Shown here in pieces: positions 37,140-48,536 of a stretch of 64,000 bases of DNA. The stretch comes from Breviolum minutum Mf 1.05b.01 (taxonomy: Eukaryota > Sar > Dinophyceae > Suessiales > Symbiodiniaceae), in the NCBI GenBank assembly GCA_000507305.1, contig DF239048.1:199057-263056 (forward strand), read 5' to 3'. The translations under genes and the position numbers were made by a program. The stretch's first letter is position 1, and the number at the start of each line of letters is the position of its first letter. Below the pieces are notes generated by a model, which was given only the letters and a program-made list of their open reading frames with translations, was not told where the DNA came from and did no database searches.

Positions 37140-37345
37140 AAGCAAAAACTATATGTACATATATATATATACCTATATATTCATAGAGAATATATACCTA
37201 TATATCTATAAATCTAGAAATATATACACATATATTCATATATACATTATATACATATGAATATATAAATATACGTATACTCATGTATCATGCATGGAAA
37301 CATATATATATATATTGAACATATATATATATATTGTAAAAAATA
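37140..37345. repeat. AT-rich TATA tandem region
   Basis: Alternating ATATAT and TATATA blocks with short inserts; no coding frame. Confidence 0.85.
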
Positions 37346-37541
37346 TAATTGTATCTTCTTATATCTGACTATATCTTACTGTATATCCTATAATCGTCTC
37401 TGGGCTGTCGTGATTTCTTTGATAAAAAAGAATAGGGAGCTGGTTACGAACATGAAACTGTCTGCCGCAAGTTTGGTTGAAAGCTAAGATCTGGATCGGT
37501 GCCTTTTGGTACTCAATGACTACCCTGCTGATCGCCAATGC

Positions 37542-37736
37542 CTATAGCCTATAACAAAGATTAAGCATATCAAGATCATGCTGAGAATTTAAGAATCTCA
37601 TAAGAGTCAGTGGTATGCCAGATATTGCCAGATCTGTTTTTGCTGGCGTCCTCTCGAATCTTTTTGATCTTTTTGTCTGCAAGCACTTCTGCCTAAGTTG
37701 CGCTTTGAGCGGTTTGGACTTGCTGGTTAGTGCCAC
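37542..37736 (-). CDS. Candidate terminal exon, Lys-rich protein
   Basis: Sixty-four codons to TAG, starting near SKSKPLKAQLRQKCLQTKRS and ending in a Leu/Asp-rich helix (FLNSQHDLDMLNLCYRL). Coding character good; partners unplaced. Confidence 0.4.
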   Translation of the reverse strand: MALTSKSKPLKAQLRQKCLQTKRSKRFERTPAKTDLAISGIPLTLMRFLNSQHDLDMLNLCYRL

Positions 37737-37788
37737 CCTGTGCTACTTCGGCCAGTCGCAGCATGCCGATTTGACTTGAAGCAAAAGT

Positions 37789-38202
37789 TTGACCCTACTC
37801 TGCCGATATGGCCAAGTGCCTCAAGGTGCTTTTGAATGCTTTCGACTCTGGCATGCTCAGGCCTGGCCTTGTGTAAGGCACCTGAGGACAAAGAAAAAAG
37901 CCTCTGCCAAGTGCAGAGACATCTTGGAATTAGAAGCTACGTCTATCTGGTTCCAAGCTGCAAATTCAGTCCAGTTGAGGGATGTTGGTGCTCTTTGGCT
38001 CATGATTCGTATGGGCTGCAATAAGATTCAGTCCAAAGTAACAAAGCTTGTTTACATTCGCCGGCCATTCCACCTTGATGAACTGAGCCGAAAGTCCTGT
38101 GAGCACCTGCCTCCTCTGTGCACCTCTTTGCTACAGTTCTTCGACTGTTTGGATCTCCGCTTCATTGCGTCACACAAAAAGAATTTCTGGCTAACAGTAT
38201 GA
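37789..38202 (+). CDS. Plus-strand ORF, 137 codons, unknown
   Basis: One continuous plus-strand frame with coding-like codon use, opposite to its neighbours. The central part (KASAKCRDILELEATSIWFQ) and the distal part (KVTKLVYIRRPFHLDELSRK) look like a folded helical protein. Neither strand shows a better alternative here. It could be an intron-less insertion or an exon; no family recognised. Confidence 0.4.
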   Translation: MTLLCRYGQVPQGAFECFRLWHAQAWPCVRHLRTKKKASAKCRDILELEATSIWFQAANSVQLRDVGALWLMIRMGCNKIQSKVTKLVYIRRPFHLDELSRKSCEHLPPLCTSLLQFFDCLDLRFIASHKKNFWLTV

Positions 38203-38495
38203 CTCAGTATGACCTCTCTGAGCCTTCTAAGTCCACACCTACAACCATCATACAGTTACGTATTCAGTGTAGTTCTTCCTCTCATTGCTAGAGATCCCAC
38301 CTGAGAAGAATTTGAGAACACAGAAGCTGACTAGGTCTGTGAATGAAAATGCGGCTCCTTCTGCCTGTTCTCAGAGCATGATCGCATCAAGCCTCCTGTG
38401 TTCCACTGAAAATTGCACACAAATAAGGCCTTGTGGCTTGCCACCCTTGACTGAAAGTCCAGCTTGGTGCAACTTTTCCTGCTTCCTGTTTTTTG

Positions 38496-38684
38496 CTATG
38501 CCGACAAATTCTGATGCAAGCTTTCAATCCAAGATTTCCCAAGCCCGGACCTTTCATCTTCGATCTGCAACCTACGAACACCTATCGCAAACATTCGCAA
38601 TTCTACCCTATCCAGTTGCATCCCAGTACAAAACAGGAGTGCAAATCTGCTTTCACTCAGATTCCTCTGCTGCAGAACCTGCAT
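38496..38684 (-). CDS. Terminal exon or small gene, 62 aa
   Basis: ATG at 38684 to TAG at 38496. Helical, Leu/Arg-rich (MQVLQQRNLSESRFALLFCT; LQIEDERSGLGKSWIESLHQ). The region downstream to about 38290 also contains coding-like minus-strand frames and may hold further exons. Confidence 0.4.
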   Translation of the reverse strand: MQVLQQRNLSESRFALLFCTGMQLDRVELRMFAIGVRRLQIEDERSGLGKSWIESLHQNLSA

Positions 38685-39173
38685 AGGACCATCAGGTCGC
38701 AGAAGTGGACGTCACTAGCATCGCTTTGTGGCATGCTACAGTAAGCTCACTCATTGTTAGCAGGTTCTGCATCTCTGCCTCATGGAGCATAGACCACCTG
38801 TGTGTTCACAACCTGGCAGATGGTTCTTGAAGGAACAAACGTCTTCTGTCTGGAAGTGGCATCAAATTGGTGACTACACTTAAGCAACCAAACAGTTTCA
38901 GGGCTCAGATGAGCGCATCAATTGGCATGCTGAATCCAAAAAACTGCTGGCCTGCCCTTGGGCCGTCATGTATCGGGGCTGCTGATTCACCTCAGTTTCT
39001 TCTTTGCCGTTAGTCAATACTGATCATGCTGTATCTTCATCCAAATCAATCCATAGAAGTCTTTTTAGTTGCTATAAATAGCTTCCTCTACAGTGTCTCT
39101 CTGAGGGATTCTAAGCGCATATATGTGCACCATTGAAAATTGCGTATCCAAATCCTCTCGTTCCAATGAAATA

Positions 39174-39392
39174 TTATATACGTGATTCAAAAGTTAGCCA
39201 ACCCATACGAACCAGAATCAAAACATGCCCTGCAATTTGCGCAGTGTTCATTGCTGCCGAAGAACTGGCATGCCCACCACCTAGGCTGAAGCTGTGGGAC
39301 ATCTCGTTGGCTTTAAGTTTTTCGTACATCTTTATCCATTGTCTGCAACATGAAAACCCCTCCTGAATCATCGGATTACTGTGAAGGGGCAT
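39174..39392 (-). CDS. Terminal exon, possible membrane segment
   Basis: Minus-strand frame to TAA at 39174: a basic helix (CCRQWIKMYEKLKANEMSHS), a Gly/Ser/Ala linker, and a hydrophobic stretch (AQIAGHVLILVRMGWLTF). Confidence 0.4.
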   Translation of the reverse strand: MPLHSNPMIQEGFSCCRQWIKMYEKLKANEMSHSFSLGGGHASSSAAMNTAQIAGHVLILVRMGWLTFESRI

Positions 39393-39684
39393 GTTACAGA
39401 GAGACGGGTTTCACCCAATTTTCTTTGCTGTCGCCAATCCAGAAAGATGCTTTCACATTGAAGACATTGCAGAATATTGAAGATGATAATGCAAGGATTT
39501 GTGGACAAAGAAGCAGCTTGTTTTCAAAATATGTGTAATTTCAGCGACCTTCCAAGATATCTAAAATAAAGGTACTGACCCACCTGTAAGCCACTTTAAG
39601 CTATGTATGAAGCCTATGTAAAAAAACTGCAAAGAAAAGGGTGCCCTCAAAAAGAGCGTGTATACAAGGCACACTACCTTCGTT

Positions 39685-39996
39685 TTAGGTACCAAAAAAG
39701 GTGGGCGATAATAGGTTCGCATCCTGTTCAACAAACTGATGCAAAAGGCGTTCCAGCCGATCAGGTTCTACAACCAGCAGAACAACTGCTCCTTCAAAAA
39801 CTGCGTGCTCACAAATAAGATCCAAGTACTGTAGAATCAAATCCACTGCCAACATCAAACATATTAGATATTGTGGGACACTAGTTTTCAGAGAGATGGT
39901 GGGCTTCAACCAGGAAATCTTTGCCAACCATGAGCCCTCCCAGTTTCCACACACACCCTCGAAGATAGTGCAACTCCCATGACTGGTTTTAGCCAT
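39685..39996 (-). CDS. Coding exon(s), unknown
   Basis: A 103-codon minus-strand frame. The 3' part (LICEHAVFEGAVVLLVVEPD, then a Leu/Arg/His-rich helix) has strong coding character; the 5' part overlaps a second open frame at 39906-40139, so an intron boundary is likely inside. Confidence 0.4.
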   Translation of the reverse strand: MAKTSHGSCTIFEGVCGNWEGSWLAKISWLKPTISLKTSVPQYLICLMLAVDLILQYLDLICEHAVFEGAVVLLVVEPDRLERLLHQFVEQDANLLSPTFFGT

Positions 39997-40819
39997 CTGC
40001 TGACATCTTTTTCACCCTGGCATCTATCATGTCTTTGCATCGCCGTCTGGCCCAAGTCAGGTGAAACGCTTGTCCAAGGCAATTTTGGCGAGTCTTGAAA
40101 GTTGCAAGTCAGGGGGAATGACGGATGTTCAAAGGCCACTTAGTGATCCGAGACAGTTGAGGTTCAGGCACATTCAAAACTGCAGCTTAGACTTTTTCAT
40201 CAAACTGAGGGCAACCAACCGCTGTCCACTTCCGTTTTCTTAGCCAAACACGTCAGCCTTACAGGATTGCTATTATGCATGTGGGCCAATGCAAAAGCCT
40301 AGCAGTTTGCAGCTCAATTCTGCCAAAACCCGCACTCTTTCAACATGTTTCAACTAAGCCTCCTCAGATTCAAGCTGCGCGCTCCAAATCTATATGGTCC
40401 TGCAGAATGAGGACAAGGTGGAGGATCACAATGGATGACACATAGACTTCAAACAAAGACAGTCAGCATGTCCATGCATTCGAGGATGTCGTGCACTGTA
40501 CCTGAGATCAGTCGCCTGCGATACTCCGACCCCCCAAACAACGTAAACCAGCATTTTTTGGATCTTTTTACAGAACTCCGATTGAAGACCGGCCAATTTG
40601 GAAACTGGCCAATTTGGCAGCCAGCCCTTGTGGCGAATTCTTTGTACTGTCTACATCAGGAAACGTTTCGCATTTCTGGGCCGGGAGAGCGAAAGGCTTT
40701 GCCAAACTTTTTCTGACGTGATACGCGTATGTATTTGTTAGATCTGACTCCAGTATGCCCCAGCCCTAGCACATCAAAGTTCATAGGCAACCAGAATTAG
40801 CCAGGTTCAGATCAGAATC

Positions 40820-41084
40820 TCAGCCAAAGATCACCTGCAACAGAGACAAACCAACATATCTCAAACTGCCAACCTGCCCTTGCTTTGAGGAAACCTGCAC
40901 TTTGAAGTCGTTTCGCTCTAAGATGGGGTTTTGGGGCCTCTTACACCTATTCATAGTCCTCCTTGACTTCTTGGCATCTGATATGGTGACTAAGACCTTT
41001 TGGAGGCACATTCAGCTGTGGTTTGCAAACCGGACTGCTGCGATGGCAGTGCCACTGTGCAAATCTAGGCCAAATGAACTTTAA
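40820..41084. other. Ambiguous coding region, both strands open
   Basis: A minus-strand frame at 40820-41011 (basic, KKSRRTMNRCKRPQNPILER) and a plus-strand frame at 40902-41084 (hydrophobic start, GFWGLLHLFIVLLDFLA) overlap. I cannot tell which is real. Confidence 0.3.
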
Positions 41085-42004
41085 ATGAGCTTTATATTTA
41101 TATAATTATTGCAAAATCTATGCAAAATTTTGTCCATCAACAGTGTCAAGATCTTCCAAGCTTTTTTTTCCTGGTGAGATGTGTGGATAACCTGGATTCC
41201 AAATCAAGCATGTTTCAATCCTTTCAATCGCGCAAACATTTGTACAGTAAGTTTTTGTTGTTCTTCATGCCATATATGATCAGGAGCAATACCGAGCCGG
41301 GCCCTTCCAACCGCCAATGCCTCTGACTGTGATACCTCGATAAAGCAAAAACAAGGCCGCAGCCATTTCAATTATAGCAAAAGATTTTTCTAATGCAGTC
41401 GGACACTTTTGCATGCACTTGAAGCATGCCCATGCAAATTCCTAGCAAGTATATATATAATCCCAATTATTATTCAAAACGCATCAACAATCAAATCATT
41501 CAATGACTCCATGACCCATTAAAGCATATAATACCCAAACACGTTCGGGCTCTGGACCCAGCTGAGGCTGTAGCCTATTGCTAGGCCATTGCATCTGCCC
41601 CGCGCTGCCAGCGGGTCTTGCGCAGGGAATGGTGGCACTAGCACTGCCCGCACCTGTCATTCAGGTCTTTGATGGATTCAACGCAATTCACACACATTGA
41701 ACATTGTAACTTAAACTGTATGACTATCAGTCCTATGTTTGCATGCTTTGCTGCTGTGTGTCCTTGTTAGATTCATTGCCTAGTTGCCTTGCCTTGTCCA
41801 TTTCTACCAGTCTGACCAGACCCCAAGGATGGGCTCGACTGCGCTACCTTGGCGAGAGATGCAAGCCAAAGCAAGTTCCAGCCAAAGCCAAAGCTAAATT
41901 GCTTTTAGATGTTCTTAGGTTTAGTTCGTAGACGGTTATGTACGGTTACGAAGTAGTACCTCCTTGTGCTCCAAATACTGTGGGAGCAAAAGTGCCAACA
42001 TCCT
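41085..42004. other. Spacer downstream of the channel gene
   Basis: No supported exon. Contains the likely 3' untranslated region of the channel gene and an open plus-strand frame of 62 codons at 41743-41931 without splice support. Confidence 0.4.
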
Positions 42005-43953
42005 TCAGTTCAGGCGAGAAGCTTCAGCAACTTGAGCTAAGCGAAGCTTCATGGCAGCCTTGCGGTGCTGTGAGTGCCCCAAGATGAAACGATGCCGGTG
42101 CCTTTTGTCCAAATTATGTTTCCTTCAATTCCTGCAAAATCCTAACAACAGGAGCCTTAGCACCCTAATATGCAGAAGGGAATGTTTGGATAGATCAGAT
42201 CCATCACCACAACGTACATCACAAGCGCCGTGGTCCAGAGAAATATGTATTCACATCGTATTTATTCACAAAGATTCAACGGCCACACCTGTGATTTCTG
42301 AAGGTCTTCGACTTGCTGCCGCTGCTGTGACGTACTGGCCACTAGCCGCTTGACAGCATCCATCTCCTCGTGGCTCACCATGCCAATCAGATCCAATCAG
42401 GAGACATCGGGACATGTCAGGAGATTTGTGACATCTCTGAATCTCACTGTTGCAAAGAACCTAATTACACCAAAATTAATGCGTCAGCGGACTAAAGTAC
42501 TAGTATATAACTAGTAGGGTGTGGTCTGTTCAGCAGGAAGTGCTGGCAAGTACTGTAATTTGAGGGGATGGTTACTTGGAGTAAGCGCTCATCATTACTG
42601 CTTTGATAATTCTGATAGAATTGTTCTGAGGTGGTGATGATATACTTCACTTCACACAATCTCATGTAGCAAAAGGTGCTTTTGCAGTAGTGTTTCACTC
42701 AACTACAAATTCATCTACTAATGGTTAAGAAGAACATTATATAATCTATTTATATATATGGAGTCTGGAGTGTATATATATATATTTACATGGTGTACAT
42801 ATATGGTGTATATATCTATATGTGGTGTAAATATATATATATATATTTATATGGTGTATATATATACCGTAAATATGGTGTGTATATATATATATAGACA
42901 TGGTATATTTATATATATATAGTAAATATGGTGTGTATATATATATATATGGTGTGTATATATATATGGTGTGTATATATATATATGGTGTACATATAAA
43001 TATATGTATGGTGTGTATATATATAGATATACAAATGTATGACTATAATTACTTCACCTTGAGCATAAAACCCTACACACACAACAAAACCATGTCATTG
43101 TGTACTTGTAGCCTAACCATGCTGCATGCAACGGGTGATCTCCTCTGAGACAGTGGAGATTTGGCTCAGAATGTTACGGTCTCGCTCCTGGCGATGCGCA
43201 TACCAATGAACTGCGCACAAACTAACCCTTCAAAACAGATTGATAAGATAATGCATATATAATCTATCAAAATCTCATCTACACAGTAATCCAGCCCCAG
43301 AGTATCCATCTGTCCTCCCTCTTTCCACTTTCCACGAACAGAGTCTGCTCTTCTGACTGCATCCTCAACTCCAAAGTGCCATATTCCTCGCACACAGCTG
43401 TGAAAAAATGTCCAGCTGTACTGCATGCACCAAAGAGCATGACTCTTGCTCTACCATCCGCATTCTCCATCGACTAGTGACTAGTTCAAAAATGCTAAAA
43501 ACTTGAGGACGCTGATCATTACCGTTCTGCCACCCTTGTCTCTTGCAGTCCTTTTCCCTCTTCTGCCGCTCCTCCCTGACCATATCTCGCATTTCTTCTA
43601 AGCAACGTTCGTCACCTTGCTCTCTTGCCATACGTTCTGCTGCAAGAGCTGCCCTTACATCGTCTGTGGCCAGGAGCGGGCTGCTGCTGTTTGTGCCATT
43701 TCCACTTGCACCTGGATGCAAAGCCACTTGCTCGCGGAGACGGTCAACGCTGGAGCGCACGCCTTGCACGTCCTGGGAGAGCAGCTGAGACAACTATGAA
43801 AGGTATATCTTTTGATTATTAACTTTGAAACATATTTACATATATATATATACATATAATCGGACATATCTTTTCTTTATATATTCTCATTGTTATAAAT
43901 ATACATTTATAATATATTATGTGAAAAATATCGTCTAGTTATTTATCTATTTA

Positions 43954-43996
<43 letters not shown>

Positions 43997-46900
43997 GGCT
44001 TCTGTTTTTTACTACATAAACCAAAAATGCGGACATGTATTGATGGCACAATGCGCTATTCTCAAAACGGCATCCTAGGCGCAGAAAGGAGATGGCACAA
44101 TTCAGTTATTTGAGCCATGCACTTTCTGGGTGGAGTATCTACTTCGTTATTTATCCGTATTGCAACTCAGCATGTTCTATTTTGTATTGTGTATTCGTCC
44201 AGTTATTTGCTTCCTATACATACCTCTCTCTCTCTATATGTATATATACGTACACCTATTTCTGATATTCATTCGTTTTGCTCATTCCCTTCTGTCTATA
44301 CATCATTTATCTATCGACTAAGCCATTCACTCTCTATCCATGTATTCCTCTTATCATATCCCTTGGTTCTATTTGTCTATTCACCTTTTGTACACAAGTG
44401 GTTGCTTGCTTTATTCGCGGCTTTCATCTATTTGTTCACTTTATACCTGATTCTTGTGCTGTATAAATGTACCCAAACGGTAGTGTAGACTCTTTCTCTC
44501 TCTCTCTCTGTCGGGCTTGGCTCCTTGCCGTCTCACAGAGACGCCCTCTAAACGCGACTCAAACGGCATTCGTCGAAAGAGCCGGTAGGGAGTAAAAAGG
44601 AAGGACTTGCTGTACGGGTAAACTGATGCAAATCATCTGCCGCGGCAGGAATTGGAAGCATGTATGAATGCAATCGTCCGCAAAATGCGGGTATGAATGG
44701 ACGGAACGAAGCTACGCTACGTTACGAAGTGTCATCTATACAGAAATCAACCCACTCAGAAAAAGATGTACTCGACTTATTCAGACGCATGTACGAGCCA
44801 GCGAGAGGACAGGTTCAATCTGGGCATCAGGGTCGCAGGCTTTCACCTCAATATCAGCATTCATCAACTCAACTACTTGCATCGGTTTCTCTTCATCTTT
44901 CTCTTCTTTCTCTTGGTGGTCATGGTGGTCAGCCTCGTCCTCATCATGGTGATGATAATGAACAAAGGGTGCCGAACTTAAGGATTCAAGCCAACATAGC
45001 CAATGGCACACTGCAGACTGGTCCAAGCCAAATTCTGTGACCAAAACCTCTGCTGAAAACAGAGGGAATTTCCCGTCGTTTCCCGTCGTCTCTCCCTTCG
45101 AAACGCTTTGAAAAGCTCGAAGGCTCTGGTCGAAACATTTCGCCAACCGCTTTGGCGGAGGCAATTTGTACCTCCTTTGGAGGTAAAGTGTCCAAACCAT
45201 TGAGGTGAGATCACAAAAAAAACTCTGTGTACAGCGAAGCTGTCCGCAACCTTCTTTGACTTCGACAAAAGCATCCACAATGATGGCCAAGAAGAAATTC
45301 AACAAGGTGAAGAAGACAATGAGCATGAAGGAGATGGCATAGAGCCAATACATCACCAAGGCAGATCCGGATAAAACCTCAACCCCATCAGCATAGATGA
45401 ACTCACCAAAGAGCATGCGAACCTGTGCGGAGCATGCTGAACCAAATGTACCAAAAATGTGAATGCGACCACCCAACAGGAAGTTGGCCATGAAGGCCAA
45501 CATCAAAAAGAGGACGGCAAAAACGAAGAAAAAGTGCATCATATTGTACAAGGCTTTCGAGACGGTCGATGTCAACATGGCTACTCGTGGATGTACATTG
45601 AAGGCTAAGACCATCTGTAGGAATTGGATGTAGAGAACAGCATAGGCAGCGATGCGGTGACGTTCCAACCAGGATGCTTCTTCATAGATGACACTTTTCA
45701 CCTTGAAGTACTCCGCCACACTATGCTGCACATGTGACTCATCCATGCCTTCATTGTTCAAGAAGGTTTTGAGGAGCAAGTCGTACTCATGGGACATTGG
45801 CACTTGTTGACTCCAAGTGATCAACAAAATCAGCGGATACACCAGCAGAACGATACGACTGATGATCTCATAGAGCATCAAACCCAAGTTGTACTTGTCA
45901 GGATGAAGACACAAATAGATCACCAATGACATCATGCTGATGAAGGCACCCACACAGGTCGTAATCAAGAGAGCTTGGAACTCGGATGCTGTATCTCGTA
46001 TCAAGTCACGATAGGTGACCATATGCACAGCACCTTCCACATTCCCAGCATAATCAAAGGAGAATTCCACCGTTAATGAGGTGAACATCTCCAAGAGTTC
46101 GGTGTAGACCATGGTGCTCACAGAGACTTTATCTGTTTGGATGTCAATCCAACCTACTTTCTCCATAGATGTTAAAACCTTCTCACTTTCAATCAGCATC
46201 TCAGCATAGACCGATTCTCCGTGAAAGGATTGCTTGTGACCAATGCCCACTTGTCCGTCAACACAACGATGGCTGGGAGTGTGCTCGGGACAATCCAGGT
46301 ACAAGGCATATTCAGAGGTCTGCTTTGCTTCGCGGTCGATGCATTTCAAGAGATTGCCCTTCTTCTTGCCATCCAGCGCAGGTAAAAGAGTCAGTACCGG
46401 ATTGTAGTTCTGGGTTTGAACCACTGCTGCGAAACCGTGACATTCTGCTTCTTTCAAGCGTGTTTGATAGATCACCGAGGGCAGCAGAGTCAATTGCGGC
46501 TTGGCAAATCTCTTCAGACTCTCGTACTCGAAGGGAGAGCAATATCCACAGGTGAGCGGGCAATGCAAGATTCCCAAATCGATTTGACAAGCATGGCTTG
46601 CATCTTCGTGGCACGTCATGTTGGGCTTATCCTCTTCGATCTGATAGGCCGTATCATTGTCCACACAAGGTGGGTTATCATGTGTGGCCGTGGATTCTCC
46701 TGTGTTACCTCCAGCCAAGCGCCTGTGGCCACCTGAGGTGGTCGTGGTTTCATTTGTCCATACTGGTGCAGTCTGCAATCCCAGGGCGGTATATCTGGGG
46801 CTACTGCAAGTAGCACTTGGGACCTGATAATGATCATCCCATTTGTACTGGAAATAACGATGCTCACACCAATAGTCTGGTGAAGTCGGCATCATCTCGA

Positions 46901-47300
46901 GGTTCTTCTTTTCAAAGGAACGCAAAAATGCGTAGATACCATCCACATCCGTAATGGATTGGACACCGCCGAGTCCAAAATGATCCTCTAAATGCTTGTG
47001 AATGGCAGAGGTTTCTGAAGCCGGACTGATGATGCTAATGGCGATCAAGAAGCAAAACAGGCACAGCAAAAACAGAGGCATCTGCTGAATGAATCCAAGG
47101 AGACCATCTTCTAATTTCGCCCTTTCCAAGGCAATATCTGCACGAAAATGAAGACCCGCAAAATCTTGCATCAACTCTGAGGGCGAAATCTTCCCATCAC
47201 CATCTGCGTCCAAGTCCAATTGTCCAGATGCTGCGGCCAGACTTTTGCGACTACGTTTTTTTCGTCGTGCCTCTCCCGCCACGATGATCACTGCAGCCAT
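42005..47300 (-). CDS. Polycystin (PKD2-type) cation channel with EF-hand and coiled coil
   Basis: Exon 1 (47300-44847, 818 codons) carries the channel. A canonical EF-hand loop lies at residues 31-42 (DADGDGKISPSE), S1 at about 70-91, and a large extracellular loop contains a six-Cys ShKT-like domain (C212, C230, C238, C247, C251, C254) and a polycystin-type region (about 363-425). Then come S2 (441-465), S3 (474-496), S4 (548-570), S5 (587-610), a pore loop with MLFGEF (630-634) and S6 ending LLNFFLAIIVDAF (about 678). Small exons 43793-43523, 43210-43118, 42625-42576, 42366-42289 and 42067-42005 follow, phases 0, 1, 1, 0, 0. They extend the protein as a coiled coil to about 1002 aa. If exon 1 is not spliced, it stops 21 codons later (839 aa). 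Probable calcium-permeable, calcium-regulated channel of plasma or ciliary membrane; PKD2 family by S5-pore-S6 similarity. Confidence 0.85.
42755..43035. repeat. TATA and TGGTGTATA tandem repeat in an intron
   Basis: Repeated TGGTGTATATATATA-like units of variable length. It lies inside the second tail intron of the channel gene (42626-43117). Confidence 0.9.
43956..43996. repeat. (CAT)n microsatellite
   Basis: About 13 uninterrupted ATC/CAT triplets, inside the first intron of the channel gene. Confidence 0.95.
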
Positions 47301-47327
47301 GACGAGTCTTTACCAACTCACCCAAGG

Positions 47328-47360
47328 CTTGAACCTTGAGCCTTGAGCCGTAGCCATTTT
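47328..47360. promoter_or_regulatory. Dinoflagellate spliced-leader relict upstream of the channel gene
   Basis: On the minus strand, GGCTCAAGGCTCAAG and a variant GGTTCAAG lie 28-49 nt before the channel ATG: three copies of the 3' end of the conserved dinoflagellate spliced leader, at 7-nt spacing. Abutting it on the plus strand is CCGTAGCCATTTT (47348-47360), an exact 13-base match to the leader's 5' part. Seen directly; the leader sequence is from general knowledge. The likely meaning is a relict of trans-spliced mRNA that was reinserted, then rearranged. A functional trans-splice AG could be any of the CAAG ends. Confidence 0.6.
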
Positions 47361-47417
47361 ATGTTGTTGATCGTTGACTCTTCCGAGCTACGGTCTTTGA
47401 TCCTAATTCGGACTTAA

Positions 47418-47866
47418 TCAATATCGATAAGCGTTAATTGAACGAGTCTTAGAGGATTTAGATCCCGTGCTGGCAGCCCTGTGCAAATCCAAGACTGCTC
47501 CAAATGTCCTCTGGGAGTTCTGGTTCCTCGTGATCGACCTGTTATGTTCAGTGAAGCACTCACATGTTGAGGGTTGCAAAGCTAGCATGTTGGTTGCCGC
47601 TTCTGGCATTTGAAAGCCATGTGCAGCTTGGAACCACCTGAAACAAAACCTATCAGAACGAAGGCTATTAGGCAACCTAAAAGGGAGTTGGGTAGCATTC
47701 CATAGCATTCCACACGCGTCCAGGGAACACTACCTACCACCTTGCCAAGAGGTTTAAAACAAATCCAGCAAATTCTCCAGATGGTTCCATATTTCTCCAG
47801 AGCAATCCAGTAGGGCAGGCCATTGGAGCATCTTCTACTTCCTGACCTCAAGCTCTGGAGATTCAT
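47418..47866 (-). CDS. Two-exon gene, 137-aa single-pass membrane protein
   Basis: ATG at 47866. Exon 47866-47638 (76 codons plus 1 nt) and exon 47602-47418 (60 codons plus TGA) join across a 35-nt GT-AG intron in phase 1. The N-terminal half is basic with a Trp/Cys-rich stretch (IWRICWICFKPL); a membrane helix follows (NSLLGCLIAFVLIGFVS), then a soluble Ser/Thr/Arg-rich tail. An additional in-frame 57-nt intron (GTAGTG to CTTTTAG) is possible and would shorten the loop before the helix. The stop is 117 bp upstream of the channel ATG, on the same strand. No family recognised. Confidence 0.5.
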
Positions 47867-48536
47867 GGTTATTAGTGACTTATTACCGCTCCGACTTCCC
47901 TAAATGTCTTTGCAAAATGATTCAATTGAAAAAAGACAAGTTCATAAAACACGTCAAACATACGCAAACTAAATCCGCAAATGGATACAAAGGAGCTCGT
48001 TGATGTGCTTACACATGCCAAATCATAGCTAAATGAGTTGGCCACAAACTGCTAGTAGACCTGGTCTGCCATTCCAACATCATAGAATCGATACTCTCTC
48101 TGGCTGTGTGCTTGTTTTCACTGTTGTTCACTTAGGGCAGTACAAGTGGCCTCAATTGAATAGATATCTTCTTGGATTCCCGACCGGAGTCTTGCAAACC
48201 CTCTTCAGGAGCCTTGCTCAGGATTCCGGGATATTTTTTTTGCGGTACAAGTATCCAAGGTAAGTATGGACAAGTATAGTTAACTTGATCTCCACATACT
48301 TGCAGGATTCTAGTCCACCTTTGTATTCCTTTTATTGTAGGCTTATGGCTTGATCAAAGTTAGGAAGCAAGGTGAGGCCATGACCTAAGCAGGGGTCCAA
48401 CCTAGTAGCACAGCACAAAACACCTAACCTTCTGGTCTAGGTGATAAAAGACCAGAGGGCCAATATTGTGATAAACTTCGCCCAAGAAAATCAAGAAACA
48501 GAAAAGGTTGCAACTATATGCAACTATTATTTTCTA

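Noticed and set aside
46169-46555. 128-codon plus-strand frame
   Set aside because: Antisense shadow of the channel gene, whose sense frame has clear domain evidence.
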